Made by a program: the position numbers and the translations under genes. Source: Antedon mediterranea (taxonomy: Eukaryota > Echinodermata > Crinoidea > Comatulida > Antedonidae). Taken from it: a DNA stretch of 64,000 nucleotides. The notes below the pieces were generated by a model. That model was not told where the DNA came from. It saw nothing but the letters and a program-made list of their open reading frames with translations, and ran no database searches. The DNA is taken from assembly GCF_964355755.1 (NCBI RefSeq), contig NC_092676.1, forward strand, positions 30,391,871 to 30,455,870, written 5' to 3'. Of the stretch, positions 55,701-64,000 are shown one piece after another (within the stretch, counting starts at the first letter, position 1; each line of letters begins with the position of its first letter).

Positions 55701-55890
55701 TCAGGAGAATCCAAATCAAATGTGTCAGCATCCAGCTACCATTCAATGTCAAACTACTGGTGGTGCACATTACACTTCTACTGGAGAGGTTGTCAGTTGT
55801 AGCGCTAGTACTGGTCTTGTTTGTAAGAATGCAGACCAACCTGACAACTATTGTCAGGATTACAGAGTTCGCTTCCTATGTCCAGGTTAG
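52773..55890 (+). CDS. Secreted protein with two tandem mucin/CILP-type WxxW domains
   Basis: Exons 52773-52827, 53254-53330, 53515-53695, 55346-55425 and 55705-55890 (TAG) join to 192 residues. Exon 1 is a signal peptide (MDTKLILVVFGMFAVINA). Two modules follow, each encoded by an exon pair: WTPWFDRDNPSG, GDWETV, then CQTT.GAHYTSTGEVV, LVC.NADQPDNYCQDYRVRF and LC. This is the Mucin2_WxxW (C8-associated, CILP-like) domain; its function is extracellular and otherwise unclear. The modules are flanked by phase 1 introns, so each is a symmetric shuffling unit, and they are nearly identical (about 90%), implying recent duplication. If intron 3 is not removed, the first module ends at an immediate TAG. 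Intron 3 is filled by a 42 bp satellite containing the exon end. Confidence 0.82.
52893..53160. repeat. ~63-64 bp tandem repeat with CCCTAACCC, about 4 copies (WxxW intron 1)
   Basis: The unit is AACTATACTGTATATGCTAA, then ATAGGTAGGAAGAAATATAA, then GAACAAATGCATTGATGTAA and CCCTAACCCT. The telomere-like tract is part of the unit. Confidence 0.88.
53697..55290. repeat. 42 bp minisatellite seeded by a WxxW exon end, ~37 copies
   Basis: The unit is GTTAGTACTCCTATAGCTTA, ACGTAAAG, CTTCCTATGTCCAG. The last 14-15 bases are the 3' end of the WxxW C-terminal exon (compare 55871-55885, CGCTTCCTATGTCCAG), and GTTAGT is its donor. The array lies in intron 3 immediately after exon 3. Because 42 is divisible by 3, a long repetitive minus-strand frame arises; it is an artefact. 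A few units have 2-3 bp insertions (near 53993, 54447, 55270). Confidence 0.95.
55540..55590 (+). repeat. LINE-like 3' tail remnant
   Basis: AAATAAATGTTTACG followed by TTGAATTGAATTGAATTG resembles the tail of the LINE at 36949-39440, without any coding part. It lies in WxxW intron 4. Confidence 0.45.
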
Positions 55891-56359
55891 TAGCTTAGGC
55901 CAACAATTTACAGTAAGGTATCACAGTATGTGATTAAAGATAGTAGGCCCTATTGTATAGATGATATGACATCCTCTTTGTATTAAAAACACATTTAGTA
56001 TGGTATATAAATCCCCTATTTATTTAGTTATCTAAACATAGTAATTTTTTTTTATAGCATAACTAATGACGTGTTGGTGGTGACATCGTGTGAGGCAAAA
56101 AGAACATCTGAGTCAGCTGCTCTATTATTTTAGTTAGTTACTGGTCTTCTTTGGCCAAATTAATTAACAAAATTAAATAATAATAATGAAAAACTAAGTA
56201 ATAACAAACAGTGTTAAAGAGCTGTATTGTGGGCTAATTAAATTTCATTTGTCAAAAAAACAACAGTGCTATTGTATTTTTTTTTCATTTGTTTAAATAC
56301 ATTTGCTTTTTCAAGTAACAAATTCCTAAATCAATCATCCAGGGAACTAGTCGACACCT

Positions 56360-56914
56360 CTGGGGCGGATTGCTATAAGCGGTCTATAAATGGTCTTAGC
56401 GCATAGACGGCTATAATTTGTGACGTAGCAAGTAGTCTTTATTATAGACCATTGCTTTACCGCGGTCTAACCTGTAAACGGTCTTTAAAATTAAAGCCTA
56501 CTCGAAGGAGTCTTAAAACAGTCTTAACCTCTCTTTTTGTTGCTTATACGTATTATTGATCGTGAAAGACAACCAATTTAACGAGTTTTAAGTGTTAAAT
56601 CAAATATTAACCGTGATTTGATTCTTATATAGGCCTAGTAGAATAGATTTTCTCGCGTATAAATGTACGTACTGTTATGATTGTGAATTGAACAAGCATG
56701 ACGAACATTACCTTATTTTGGTATTCTATGCATAAAATACGCCCTCAATTTGTTACTGTACAAGCTCAATTTACTTTAGGCGATCTTAGTTAAGACTGTT
56801 TTATGGCAATGGTCTAACAGGGGTGGCTATATAAGACCATCTATCTGATAAAGCCGGCTTTAATCGGGGAGTTAACACTATCAGTTAAGACTGTTTTATA
56901 GCAATCCGCCCCTG
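56360..56914. mobile_element. MITE with GGGGCGGATTGC ends
   Basis: Left TGGGGCGGATTGCTATAA with repeated GGTCTATAA/GGTCTTA blocks; right the inverse (TTATAGCAATCCGCCCCTGG). Subterminal AAGACTGTTTTA / GGTCTTAAC repeats. ~555 bp, no protein. From 55891 to 56359 nothing else is seen. Confidence 0.7.
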
Positions 56915-57479
56915 GTTTCAATCATCCCTGTCAAAGCCAAATTACATGGGCTAGGACGATCCAGGCTTTATTAAAACAGATCTCCTTAATGCAATTTGGT
57001 TTTCTGTGGGGTGCACTGTCCAAAAAACTGACATGCTATAATATAAAATGATTTGTTGCGAGGAAACAAATTGCAGAGGATACAGCAGGGATGGGAAGCC
57101 TTTTCTTTTGGTATATCACTCAGAATTTTAAAATTAAATAAGACAATAAATGACAACATTTCAGAACCATGGTGGAACAGCATTTTGAAGAATAAATTAG
57201 TTGCCATAGATGAAGGAAAATTAAGGGTTTACCTGATTGGCTGTTCGTCCAGTCACATGACTAACAAAACAGTAACTTTGCAGTGCCTGCTCATTACATA
57301 ATATTCTAAATGTAGGAATCATATATTTCATGGTGTGGTTATTCAATTTTATTTCAGACAAACTGTATGATACATTAGTGTAACAACCACAAAAAAATGT
57401 GAGAGGACCAAGAACATAGTGCCTCTCTATTTATTTTAATACATTTAAGAATCCATCAATATAGACCTATTTATATAAA

Positions 57480-59115
57480 TTTATATTATTATAATTAGCT
57501 TTACCTTATTGTGTGGTTAATCAGGTTTTATTTGTCTAGGCTAAAGTTTTTCAGACAAGAAAAAAGCATCATCATATCAGTTGTTCTTGAGTACTTGCTT
57601 GCTTATACTCCTTGTGACTGACAATCTTGAAATCTGTGACACAGTCAACACATGTTCCTGTTGGTGATGACCAAAACAGCACTTGGAAATGACTCAAGAA
57701 GTGGCCAGGATATTTAACAACAACTATGGCGAATTCTTCCCAATTCCAAAGCCAATTTTTCGTAAGTTTTGTGGATTTATTAAACAATTGATCCAAATGG
57801 TGATCGATTTATATCATTTTAAAAAACGAAGACTTTAAATGGTTTTTTTTTTTTCAGGTAATGTTACAAAAGTTAAAAGTTTTAGAGATCCAATAATTAA
57901 GATGAGTAAATCTGACGATCAGGTGTTGTCATATATTGAACTGTTAGACACTCCGGATCATCCACTGATCATAACTGGGCCCTCTGGGAGACCAATCTTT
58001 GACTGAAGAGGTCTAGCTCATACGCACTTTAAAGAACCTAGTACATCTTTTGAGATGAGTAGGGGGTTACCCGGTGTACTAGTACATCACAGTAACTGAT
58101 CATAACTGGGCCCTCTGGGAGACCAGTCTTTGACTGAAGAGGTCTAGCTCATACGCACTTTAAAGAACCTAGTACATCTTTTGAGATGAGTAGGGGGTTA
58201 CCCGGTGTACTAGTACATCACAGTAACTGATCATAACTGGGATCTCTGGGAGACCAATCTTTGACTGAAGAGGTCTAGCTCATACGCACTTTAAAGAACC
58301 TAGTACATCTTTTGAGATGAGTAGGGGGTTACCCGGTGTACTAGTACATCACAGTAACTGATCATAACTGGGCCCTTTTGGAGACCAGTCTTTGACTGAA
58401 GAGGTCTAGCTCATACGCACTTTAAAGAACCTAGTACATCTTTTGAGATGAGTAGGGGGTTACCCGGTGTACTAGTACATCACAGTAACTGATCATAACT
58501 GGGCCCTCTGGGAGACCAGTCTTTGACTGAAGAGGTCTAGCTCATACGCACTTTAAAGAACCTAGTACATCTTTTGAGATAAGTAGGGGGTTACCCGGTG
58601 TACTAGTACATCACAGTAACTGATCATAACTGGGCCCTCTGGGAGACCAGTCTTTGACTGAAGAGGTCGCCCAGTATTAATAAAATATTTCAATTCATGT
58701 TGCTATTGTATTTTGCCATAGAAATACAATTGTTGATCTTTAAACAAGAACTATTGACTATTTTTTCTGCTGATTCTATTCCATGAACTGTTCTTGTGTA
58801 CAACTCCCCACCCCCTATACCCTGATAAATATAAAATGAAATATCTATAATTCATAATTATGTGTTATCAAGAATAATATCAACATTTCATGCTTAATCA
58901 TATATAATTCCCTTCTTAAAAGGAGTGGTTTTGACCTTGTTTAAAGGAGATTAATATTAATTCAAATCTAATTGATAAGGTCATCAAAATTAAGATAAAG
59001 ATCTGCATTTCTACCAAGGTAATTGAGAACTTTAAAATCTACAGATCTATAATGTTGTGCGTTTATTGTTTAAGATTTTTGATCTAGTCATAACTAACAT
59101 TTCTTTTTTTCAGTG
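57480..59115 (+). pseudogene. Decayed genomic duplicate of WARS2 exons 4-6
   Basis: 57480-57960 is colinear with WARS2 50484-51020, introns included: the start of exon 4, exon 5 with its donor (FFPIPKPIF) and the start of exon 6 with KMSKSDDQ. Retained introns mean DNA duplication, not retroposition. Lesions include deletion of most of exon 4 (about 50581-50690), one-base losses in exon 5, and replacement of most of exon 6 by a 131 bp tandem array. After the array, 58783-59115 matches WARS2 downstream sequence at 51529-51845. It cannot encode an active synthetase. Confidence 0.88.
57966..58668. repeat. 131 bp tandem repeat, ~5.5 copies
   Basis: Units begin CTGATCATAACTGGGCCCTC, contain TCTAGCTCATACGCACTTTA and AGTAGGGGGTTACCCGGTGT, and end ACTAGTACATCACAGTAA. 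Starts are near 57966, 58097, 58228, 58359, 58490 and 58621. Copies differ at only a few bases. The array interrupts the WARS2 duplicate. Confidence 0.95.
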
Positions 59116-59365
59116 AAAGGATGGAATATTGCCACGTGGTTGGAGAAATTGTAAGTTTGAATTGTGAATCATTGTACTGTACATTTTTTGTTATTTTTAA
59201 ACAATTGTTGAGGAGGATATAGGCCTAGTATTAATTTCATGTCTGGGAAACATGCATTTGGCAATTCTCACCTTTAGTAGAAAAGGCAGCTACAGTAGCA
59301 ACTAAAACAAGTTTTTTATTTATGAACGTACGTTGGGGGCGTAACGTAACCGTAAACAAAACAAA

Positions 59366-62300
59366 ATGGCAACTGAAGGCAAGGAACGTAGATGTTGGGT
59401 TATTGTAAACAGGCAAGATTTAAAAGGTATTGTATTGTAATACTGACTGTCATCTGGCTGTGGTAATGTAGGGTAACGCTACAATAAATAATAAATATTA
59501 TCCAGCAGCACAAAAAAGAACGGATCTCCAAAAGAACATAGGCTAGGCCAGGTGGTAGCCGATCACTCCGGCCGCGCTTCACTCCGGCCGCCGTATCAGT
59601 TTAGCGCGATGGTATGCACTCCGGCCGCTATTAAATTCGACTTCCTGTGCAAAGGGGCCGTTAGTATGGAGCGCCCATATCTACGACGCGTTTTCTATAC
59701 TATTCAGTGTTATAACATGGAGTATTACTCCATGGTTATAACAAATTCTTGGTGAATTTAAATGGAACTAGGCCTAGTTGAATATTTATTAGCAACAATT
59801 TTACTTTTTTCATTAACAATAACATTCAAAGAAGTTGGAACTGCTTTTTCTTTCAAACTAAACTTAACTTAATTAAATTCAATAATAAAATAATAATCAA
59901 ATACCCGTCTAATTAATGCTTGAATAACAATATTTAATTTCTTTCTATGTACATTTATTTTTCGCTGTGGCTAAAGATACGGTACCGTATTCTAACTTCT
60001 GTTTACTAAAGGTACGGTAAAATTGCATTACGTCATAATCAGCCAATGGGGTGTTGGTACGTGTGTGACGTCATCGTATAAGGACTTTTGATTTTTTTTT
60101 TCATATCGCGTCTGTTGTATCAAAGAATATATATCACAAGAATGAGTATTCCGCGATTATTGCATGAGAAATTTGTAACAGAGAGCTCCAGTGAGTGATG
60201 CCCGCCCTCATAAGGGCGGATGTATACATACTAAATAAGACTTGATTTAATAGATATTATACATGTCACATTAAATAGAATTATGATAATAGTTTTTGCA
60301 ATTGTAAACTATTTTATAATACATATTTATTAACAAACTAGTGTACGTTCACTTTTACAGACAATTATTTACTAACATGCTAAGTTAGTTCACAAAAAGG
60401 CCTAACACAGCAACACCAAAAATCAATGAATCGTTACTCAGCACGGCCTATTCTTTACCATTGTCGTGTACTACTCTACGCCCGGTAAAATAAGTATTGT
60501 TTTTATGATATAAATTAGTATAAAATACATGTTATTAATAGGACAAAATGTTAAATGTTATTAACATTTATTTGTTTTACCAGAAACAAGTTAAATATAG
60601 GAATATTATTAAACAATCCTTCGTGAAAACGCGTAAACACCAACACGCCCGGTCACGCTATCGTAGCGCCCGGTTAATAAAGCAAACTGTTTATACGGCA
60701 GTTTTTACTAAATAAATTGCATAAAACGAACAATTAAATATCCAAATAGTATTTAACATGATGTTGGCATGTAGTTGATAACATTTTTTATCATGAAAAT
60801 ACTACCGGTGGTCTAGCCTTTGATTATTGAAACCGTCACAAAAAGTTGTATACATCCCAGATACATCCACACTTATGGCGGCGCCCTACCACATGGACAA
60901 TATTACTGTTACAGGGAAAATCGCGGAATACTCATTCTTGTGATATATATTCTTTGGTTGTATGTAGAGAATTCCTGTCGGCGGTGCCAGGCTGCATGAG
61001 TGTGTGTGCGCTGATGAGGGTTTTATTTTTATTGCAAATGGCCTTTAGGCCTATATTTTTTATTAAACTTTGTTTACAATGGTGACCATAAACAACAAGC
61101 AAGTGCGGACAATAAAGGGGCCCTCAAATACTATGATTTTTAGACAGTAGCCCCAGGTCTGAGTCACAGAAATCAGCGCACACATGCAGCTGGCCCCAGC
61201 CTGGCATCGCTTTCCCTACACAAACAAACTCATAATAATGAGGTTAGAGTACGTAGTAAGTAGGCCTAGGCCTCTTTTGAAACGGTTTTTTGTATTCTAG
61301 AATTAAAATCAACATGTTTTGGCTTTTCAATAATAATAATAATAACAGACGTAGGCTACATTTAGTTTTTGTCACACACGACAGCAATAATAGCGATAAA
61401 TGAAGCATAAAGAAAATGCGGTTGATCACTGTTTTCGCGATATGAAAAAATCCAAAGTCCTTATACGATGACGTCACACACGTACGTATTGGCTGGTTAT
61501 GACGTAATGCAATTTTACCGTACCTTTAGTAAACAGAAGTTAGAATACGGTACCGTATCTTTAGCCACGGCGTTTATTTTTATAGCTTTACATTTATTAA
61601 CATTAAACATTTGTTAAAACCCTTATTTTTATAACACTTTATCTTGCCAGTACCCATACTTACTAATTATAGTTGATAACAATATGTAAAATATTAATTT
61701 ATTTATTTCAAATAATCAATTATTATTGATGTTTGTTATAGTTAATAATAACAATATTTACAATATTAATTTATTTCAAATAATCAAATATCCGTGTAAT
61801 TAATGTTACCTGGAATTGTATCAAGAATTAATATATTATTTTTGTACAGTCCAATTTACAATAATTTTATATTTTAATTTATATATGATAAACATAATAT
61901 TATGACATATGGTACATTGCAATAAATTACATTAATTAATCACATTACAATTATACTAGCCTATTACATTTAATTGGATACAACACATAAATTATTTTGT
62001 TTTAGCATTAGACCTAATTTAAAACACTTGTGATGTTGTTGTGATCCTGAAAGAGAAAAAATATACTGTATGATTACAAATGTTTATTTTGATTCTCTAC
62101 AAAAAAACGTGTCTCGGTTGTAAAAGACTCATTGGGCGCTCCATAGCTGCGGCCGGAATGAATCGCGGCCGGAATGAATCGCGGCCGGATTGAAGCGCGG
62201 CCGGAGTGATCTGTATTCGGCCAGGTTGGTCACACGACAGATAAGAGTGCGAAACGGAACTAGCGCCGAGTGATGTGCATTTCCAATTTTGGCCGGCTAC

Positions 62301-62751
62301 TAGTCAATTCGGCCGCCTGATATGAAACGCCCAAATTCATGAAATGCCAAGAAGGGAAAAAATGATGACAGGTTCATTTCGTCCGCCGGGTATGGCGCGC
62401 CAAATGCCATAATAATTGTATTTCTTTGCTGAATATCAATTATAATTCAATATTATTTTTTTAGTGGCCTGACTGATGGATAAGATAGGCCTACTAGTAA
62501 TATAGGCCTATTACTGTAAGTTATGACCATATCACTGTTTATCATTTCCTTTGTGTACTCCTACTAAATACATAACGTTTTGTTAATGAAAATTTAATTT
62601 TACAGATGACACTGAACATAATGAAGTAACAGAAGTTAATAAGGACAAGAATCCAGTTGCTGTTTTATTCAGCATAATGGATAGTTGCACGGAAGTACAA
62701 AATGCTTTCAGGAAAGCCTGTAATGTCGATAATCAACATTTAATTATTAAG
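59366..62751 (+). CDS. First two exons of an unrecognised gene
   Basis: Exon 1 59366-59426 starts with ATG (MATEGKERRCWVIVNRQDLK) and ends at donor GTATTG in phase 1. Exon 2 62606-62751 follows a TTTTACAG acceptor, continues the frame (DDTEHNEVTEV ... PVAVLFSIMDSCTEVQ ... QHLIIK) and ends at donor GTATTT in phase 0. Together they make 69 residues with no stop, and the gene continues past the window. The clean phases and codon-like composition support it, but I do not recognise the protein. Intron 1 contains the three-level transposon nest 59554-62218. Intron 2 contains the 58 bp satellite. Confidence 0.6.
59963..61572. mobile_element. Mutator-like TIR element A, copy 2, nested in B
   Basis: The same family as 34132-34945, in inverse internal orientation. 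Ends CGCTGTGGCTAAAGATACGG and inverse; exact 9 bp duplication TTTATTTTT (59954-59962, 61573-61581). It is longer than copy 1 because it carries an 836 bp insert at 60121-60956. Confidence 0.9.
60121..60956. mobile_element. Third-level TIR element with 7 bp target duplication
   Basis: The terminal inverted repeat is CAAAGAATATATATCACAAG continuing through AATGAGTATTCCGCGATT. The flanks repeat GTTGTAT (60114-60120, 60957-60963). Copy 1 of element A lacks this insert, which confirms the boundaries. The interior has a CCGCCCTCATAAGGGCGG hairpin near 60202 and paired CGCCCGGT motifs (60478, 60650). No transposase frame. Confidence 0.85.
62227..62420. repeat. Fragments of family B/D/G-like arms
   Basis: Contains GGAACTAGCGCC (as at the right end of D), GATATGAAACGCCCAAA, and GTATGGCGCGCCAAATGCC, variants of the shared core motif, next to GGCCGGCTACTAGTC and GGCCGCCTGA. 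No complete inverted pair could be assembled. Confidence 0.45.
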
Positions 62752-62954
62752 GTATTTTAAACACCTTATTTTCAAAAGCAACAACAAAGCTAAAATCACT
62801 ATGCAAGATTTACAGTAGCTTGCTACAACACAGTAGTACTGTAGAAAGAACTGGTATTATTACTAATTAAAAATGCTTCATTAATGTGAAGGCCATAATT
62901 CCAAATACAATCCAAAGTGCACTTGATAAGAATTTCTGACTACATTGTGTTGAG

Positions 62955-64000
62955 CTGAAATTTGTACACTGTATGGTAGATCACTTTCAGCAGTCTCATT
63001 CAAATATTCTGTTTAATTTGTATACTGTTGGTAGATCACTTTCAGCAGTCTCATTCAAATAATCTGTTTAATTTGTACACTGTTTGTAGATCACTTTCAG
63101 CAGTCTCATTCAAATATTCTGTTTAATTTGTACACTGTTTGGTAGATCACTTTCAGCAGTCTCATTCAAATAATCTGTTTAATTTGTACACTGTATGGTA
63201 GATCACTTTCAGCAGTCTCATTCAAATATTCTGTTTAATTTGTACACTGTATGGTAGATCACTTTCAGCAGTCTCATTCAAATATTCTGTTTAATTTGTA
63301 CACTGTATGGTAGATCACTTTCAGCAGTCTCATTCAAATAATCTGTTTAATTTGTACACTGTTTGTAGATCACTTTCAGCAGTCTCATTCAAATAATCTG
63401 TTTAATTTGTACACTGTTTGTAGATCACTTTCAGCAGTCTCATTCAAATATTCTGTTTAATTTGTACACTGTTGGTAGATCACTTTCAGCAGTCTCATTC
63501 AAATAATCTGTTTAATTTGTACACTGTTTGTAGATCACTTTCAGCAGTCTCATTCAAATAATCTGTTTAATTTGTACACTGTATGGTAGATCACTTTCAG
63601 CAGTCTCATTCAAATAATCTGTTTAATTTGTACACTGTTTGTAGATCACTTTCAGCAGTCTCATTCAAATAATCTGTTTAATTTGTACACTGTTTGTAGA
63701 TCACTTTCAGCAGTCTCATTCAAATAATCTGTTTAATTTGTACACTGTTTGTAGATCACTTTCAGCAGTCTCATTCAAATAATCTGTTTAATTTGTACAC
63801 TGTATGGTAAATCACTTTAAGTTTCAGCAGTCTCATTCAAATAATCTGTTAAATTTGTACACTGTTTGTAGATCACTTTCAGCAGTCTCATTCAAATAAT
63901 CTGTTTAATTTGTACACTGTTGGTAGATCACTTTCAGCAGTCTCATTCAAATATTCTGTTTAATTTGTACACTGTTGGTAGATCACTTTCAGCAGTCTCA
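62955..64000. repeat. ~58 bp satellite running off the window, at least 18 copies
   Basis: The unit is GTAGATCACTTTCAGCAGTC, TCATTCAAATAATCTGTTTA, ATTTGTACACTGT(AT/TT)G. Copies vary between AATAATC and AATATTC and in the bases before GTAGATC (TATG, TTT, TTTG). ATCACTTTCAG|CAG resembles a splice acceptor. The array starts about 200 bp after an exon donor at 62751. Confidence 0.95.

Larger units (their letters stand above)
59554..62218. mobile_element. Inverted-repeat element, family B, copy 2 (with nested inserts)
   Basis: The 8 bp duplication GGCCAGGT flanks it (59546-59553, 62219-62226). The ends match copy 1: GGTAGCCGATCACTCCGGCC left; GCGGCCGG(A/T)(A/G)TGA units and GAGTGATCTGTATTC right. 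TATGGAGCGCC cores are at 59664 and, inverted, 62131-62145. It contains the Mutator-like element at 59963-61572. Without that insert it would be ~1.05 kb. Confidence 0.85.

Noticed and set aside
60195-60240. CCGCCCTCATAAGGGCGG hairpin followed by CTAA as a Helitron 3' end
   Set aside because: The terminal tetranucleotide would be CTAA followed by A rather than CTRR before T, and no TC-type 5' end is found. The surrounding TIR element with a 7 bp duplication explains the location.

Overview
The window is intron-rich animal nuclear DNA. It has GT-AG spliced genes, AATAAA signals, recognisable metazoan proteins (NT5DC1, MIS18A, MTRES1, NAAA and mitochondrial WARS2) and very heavy transposon and satellite content. 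The many short GGCCTAGGCCTA-type tracts, the WxxW secreted protein and the two-Ig receptors would fit a marine invertebrate deuterostome such as an echinoderm. That placement is inference; nothing here fixes the species.

Layout. 1-13.1 kb: the 3' two thirds of NT5DC1 on the + strand. Three intronless type I membrane-protein genes lie antisense, two of them inside an NT5DC1 intron and one upstream of its first visible exon. 13.5-17.7 kb: MIS18A on the - strand, tail to tail with NT5DC1. It shares a 0.7 kb divergent promoter region with MTRES1 (18.4-19.4 kb, +). 19.8-28.1 kb: a foldback-like element whose arms are long inverted arrays of a palindromic ~100 bp repeat. 28.2-31.3 kb: an NAAA-type amidase gene (+). 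31.9-51.4 kb: WARS2 (+). Its 16.6 kb first intron is almost wholly nested transposons: two ~8 kb elements whose terminal inverted repeats are tandem arrays, loaded with LINEs, a canonical Helitron, a Helentron-like element, Mutator-like elements and MITEs. 52.8-55.9 kb: a small secreted protein with two tandem WxxW modules. 57.5-59.1 kb: a decayed duplicate of the WARS2 3' region. 59.4 kb to the end: the first two exons of an unrecognised gene, whose intron holds a three-level nest of transposons, followed by a 58 bp satellite that runs off the window.

Most notable patterns. (1) In three genes of the window (MIS18A, NAAA and the WxxW gene) a minisatellite has grown from the exon 3' end plus its splice donor, so each array carries many spare 5' splice sites. 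(2) At least four otherwise different inverted-repeat element families share an internal core of the form TATGGARCGCC next to their GC-rich terminal arrays. (3) A Helitron can be bounded to the base because removing it restores the reading frame of the LINE it interrupted. (4) Three elements of two families with CGCYGTGG ends all show exact 9 bp target duplications.

Most small open frames in the window are frame shadows of tandem repeats and were not annotated.
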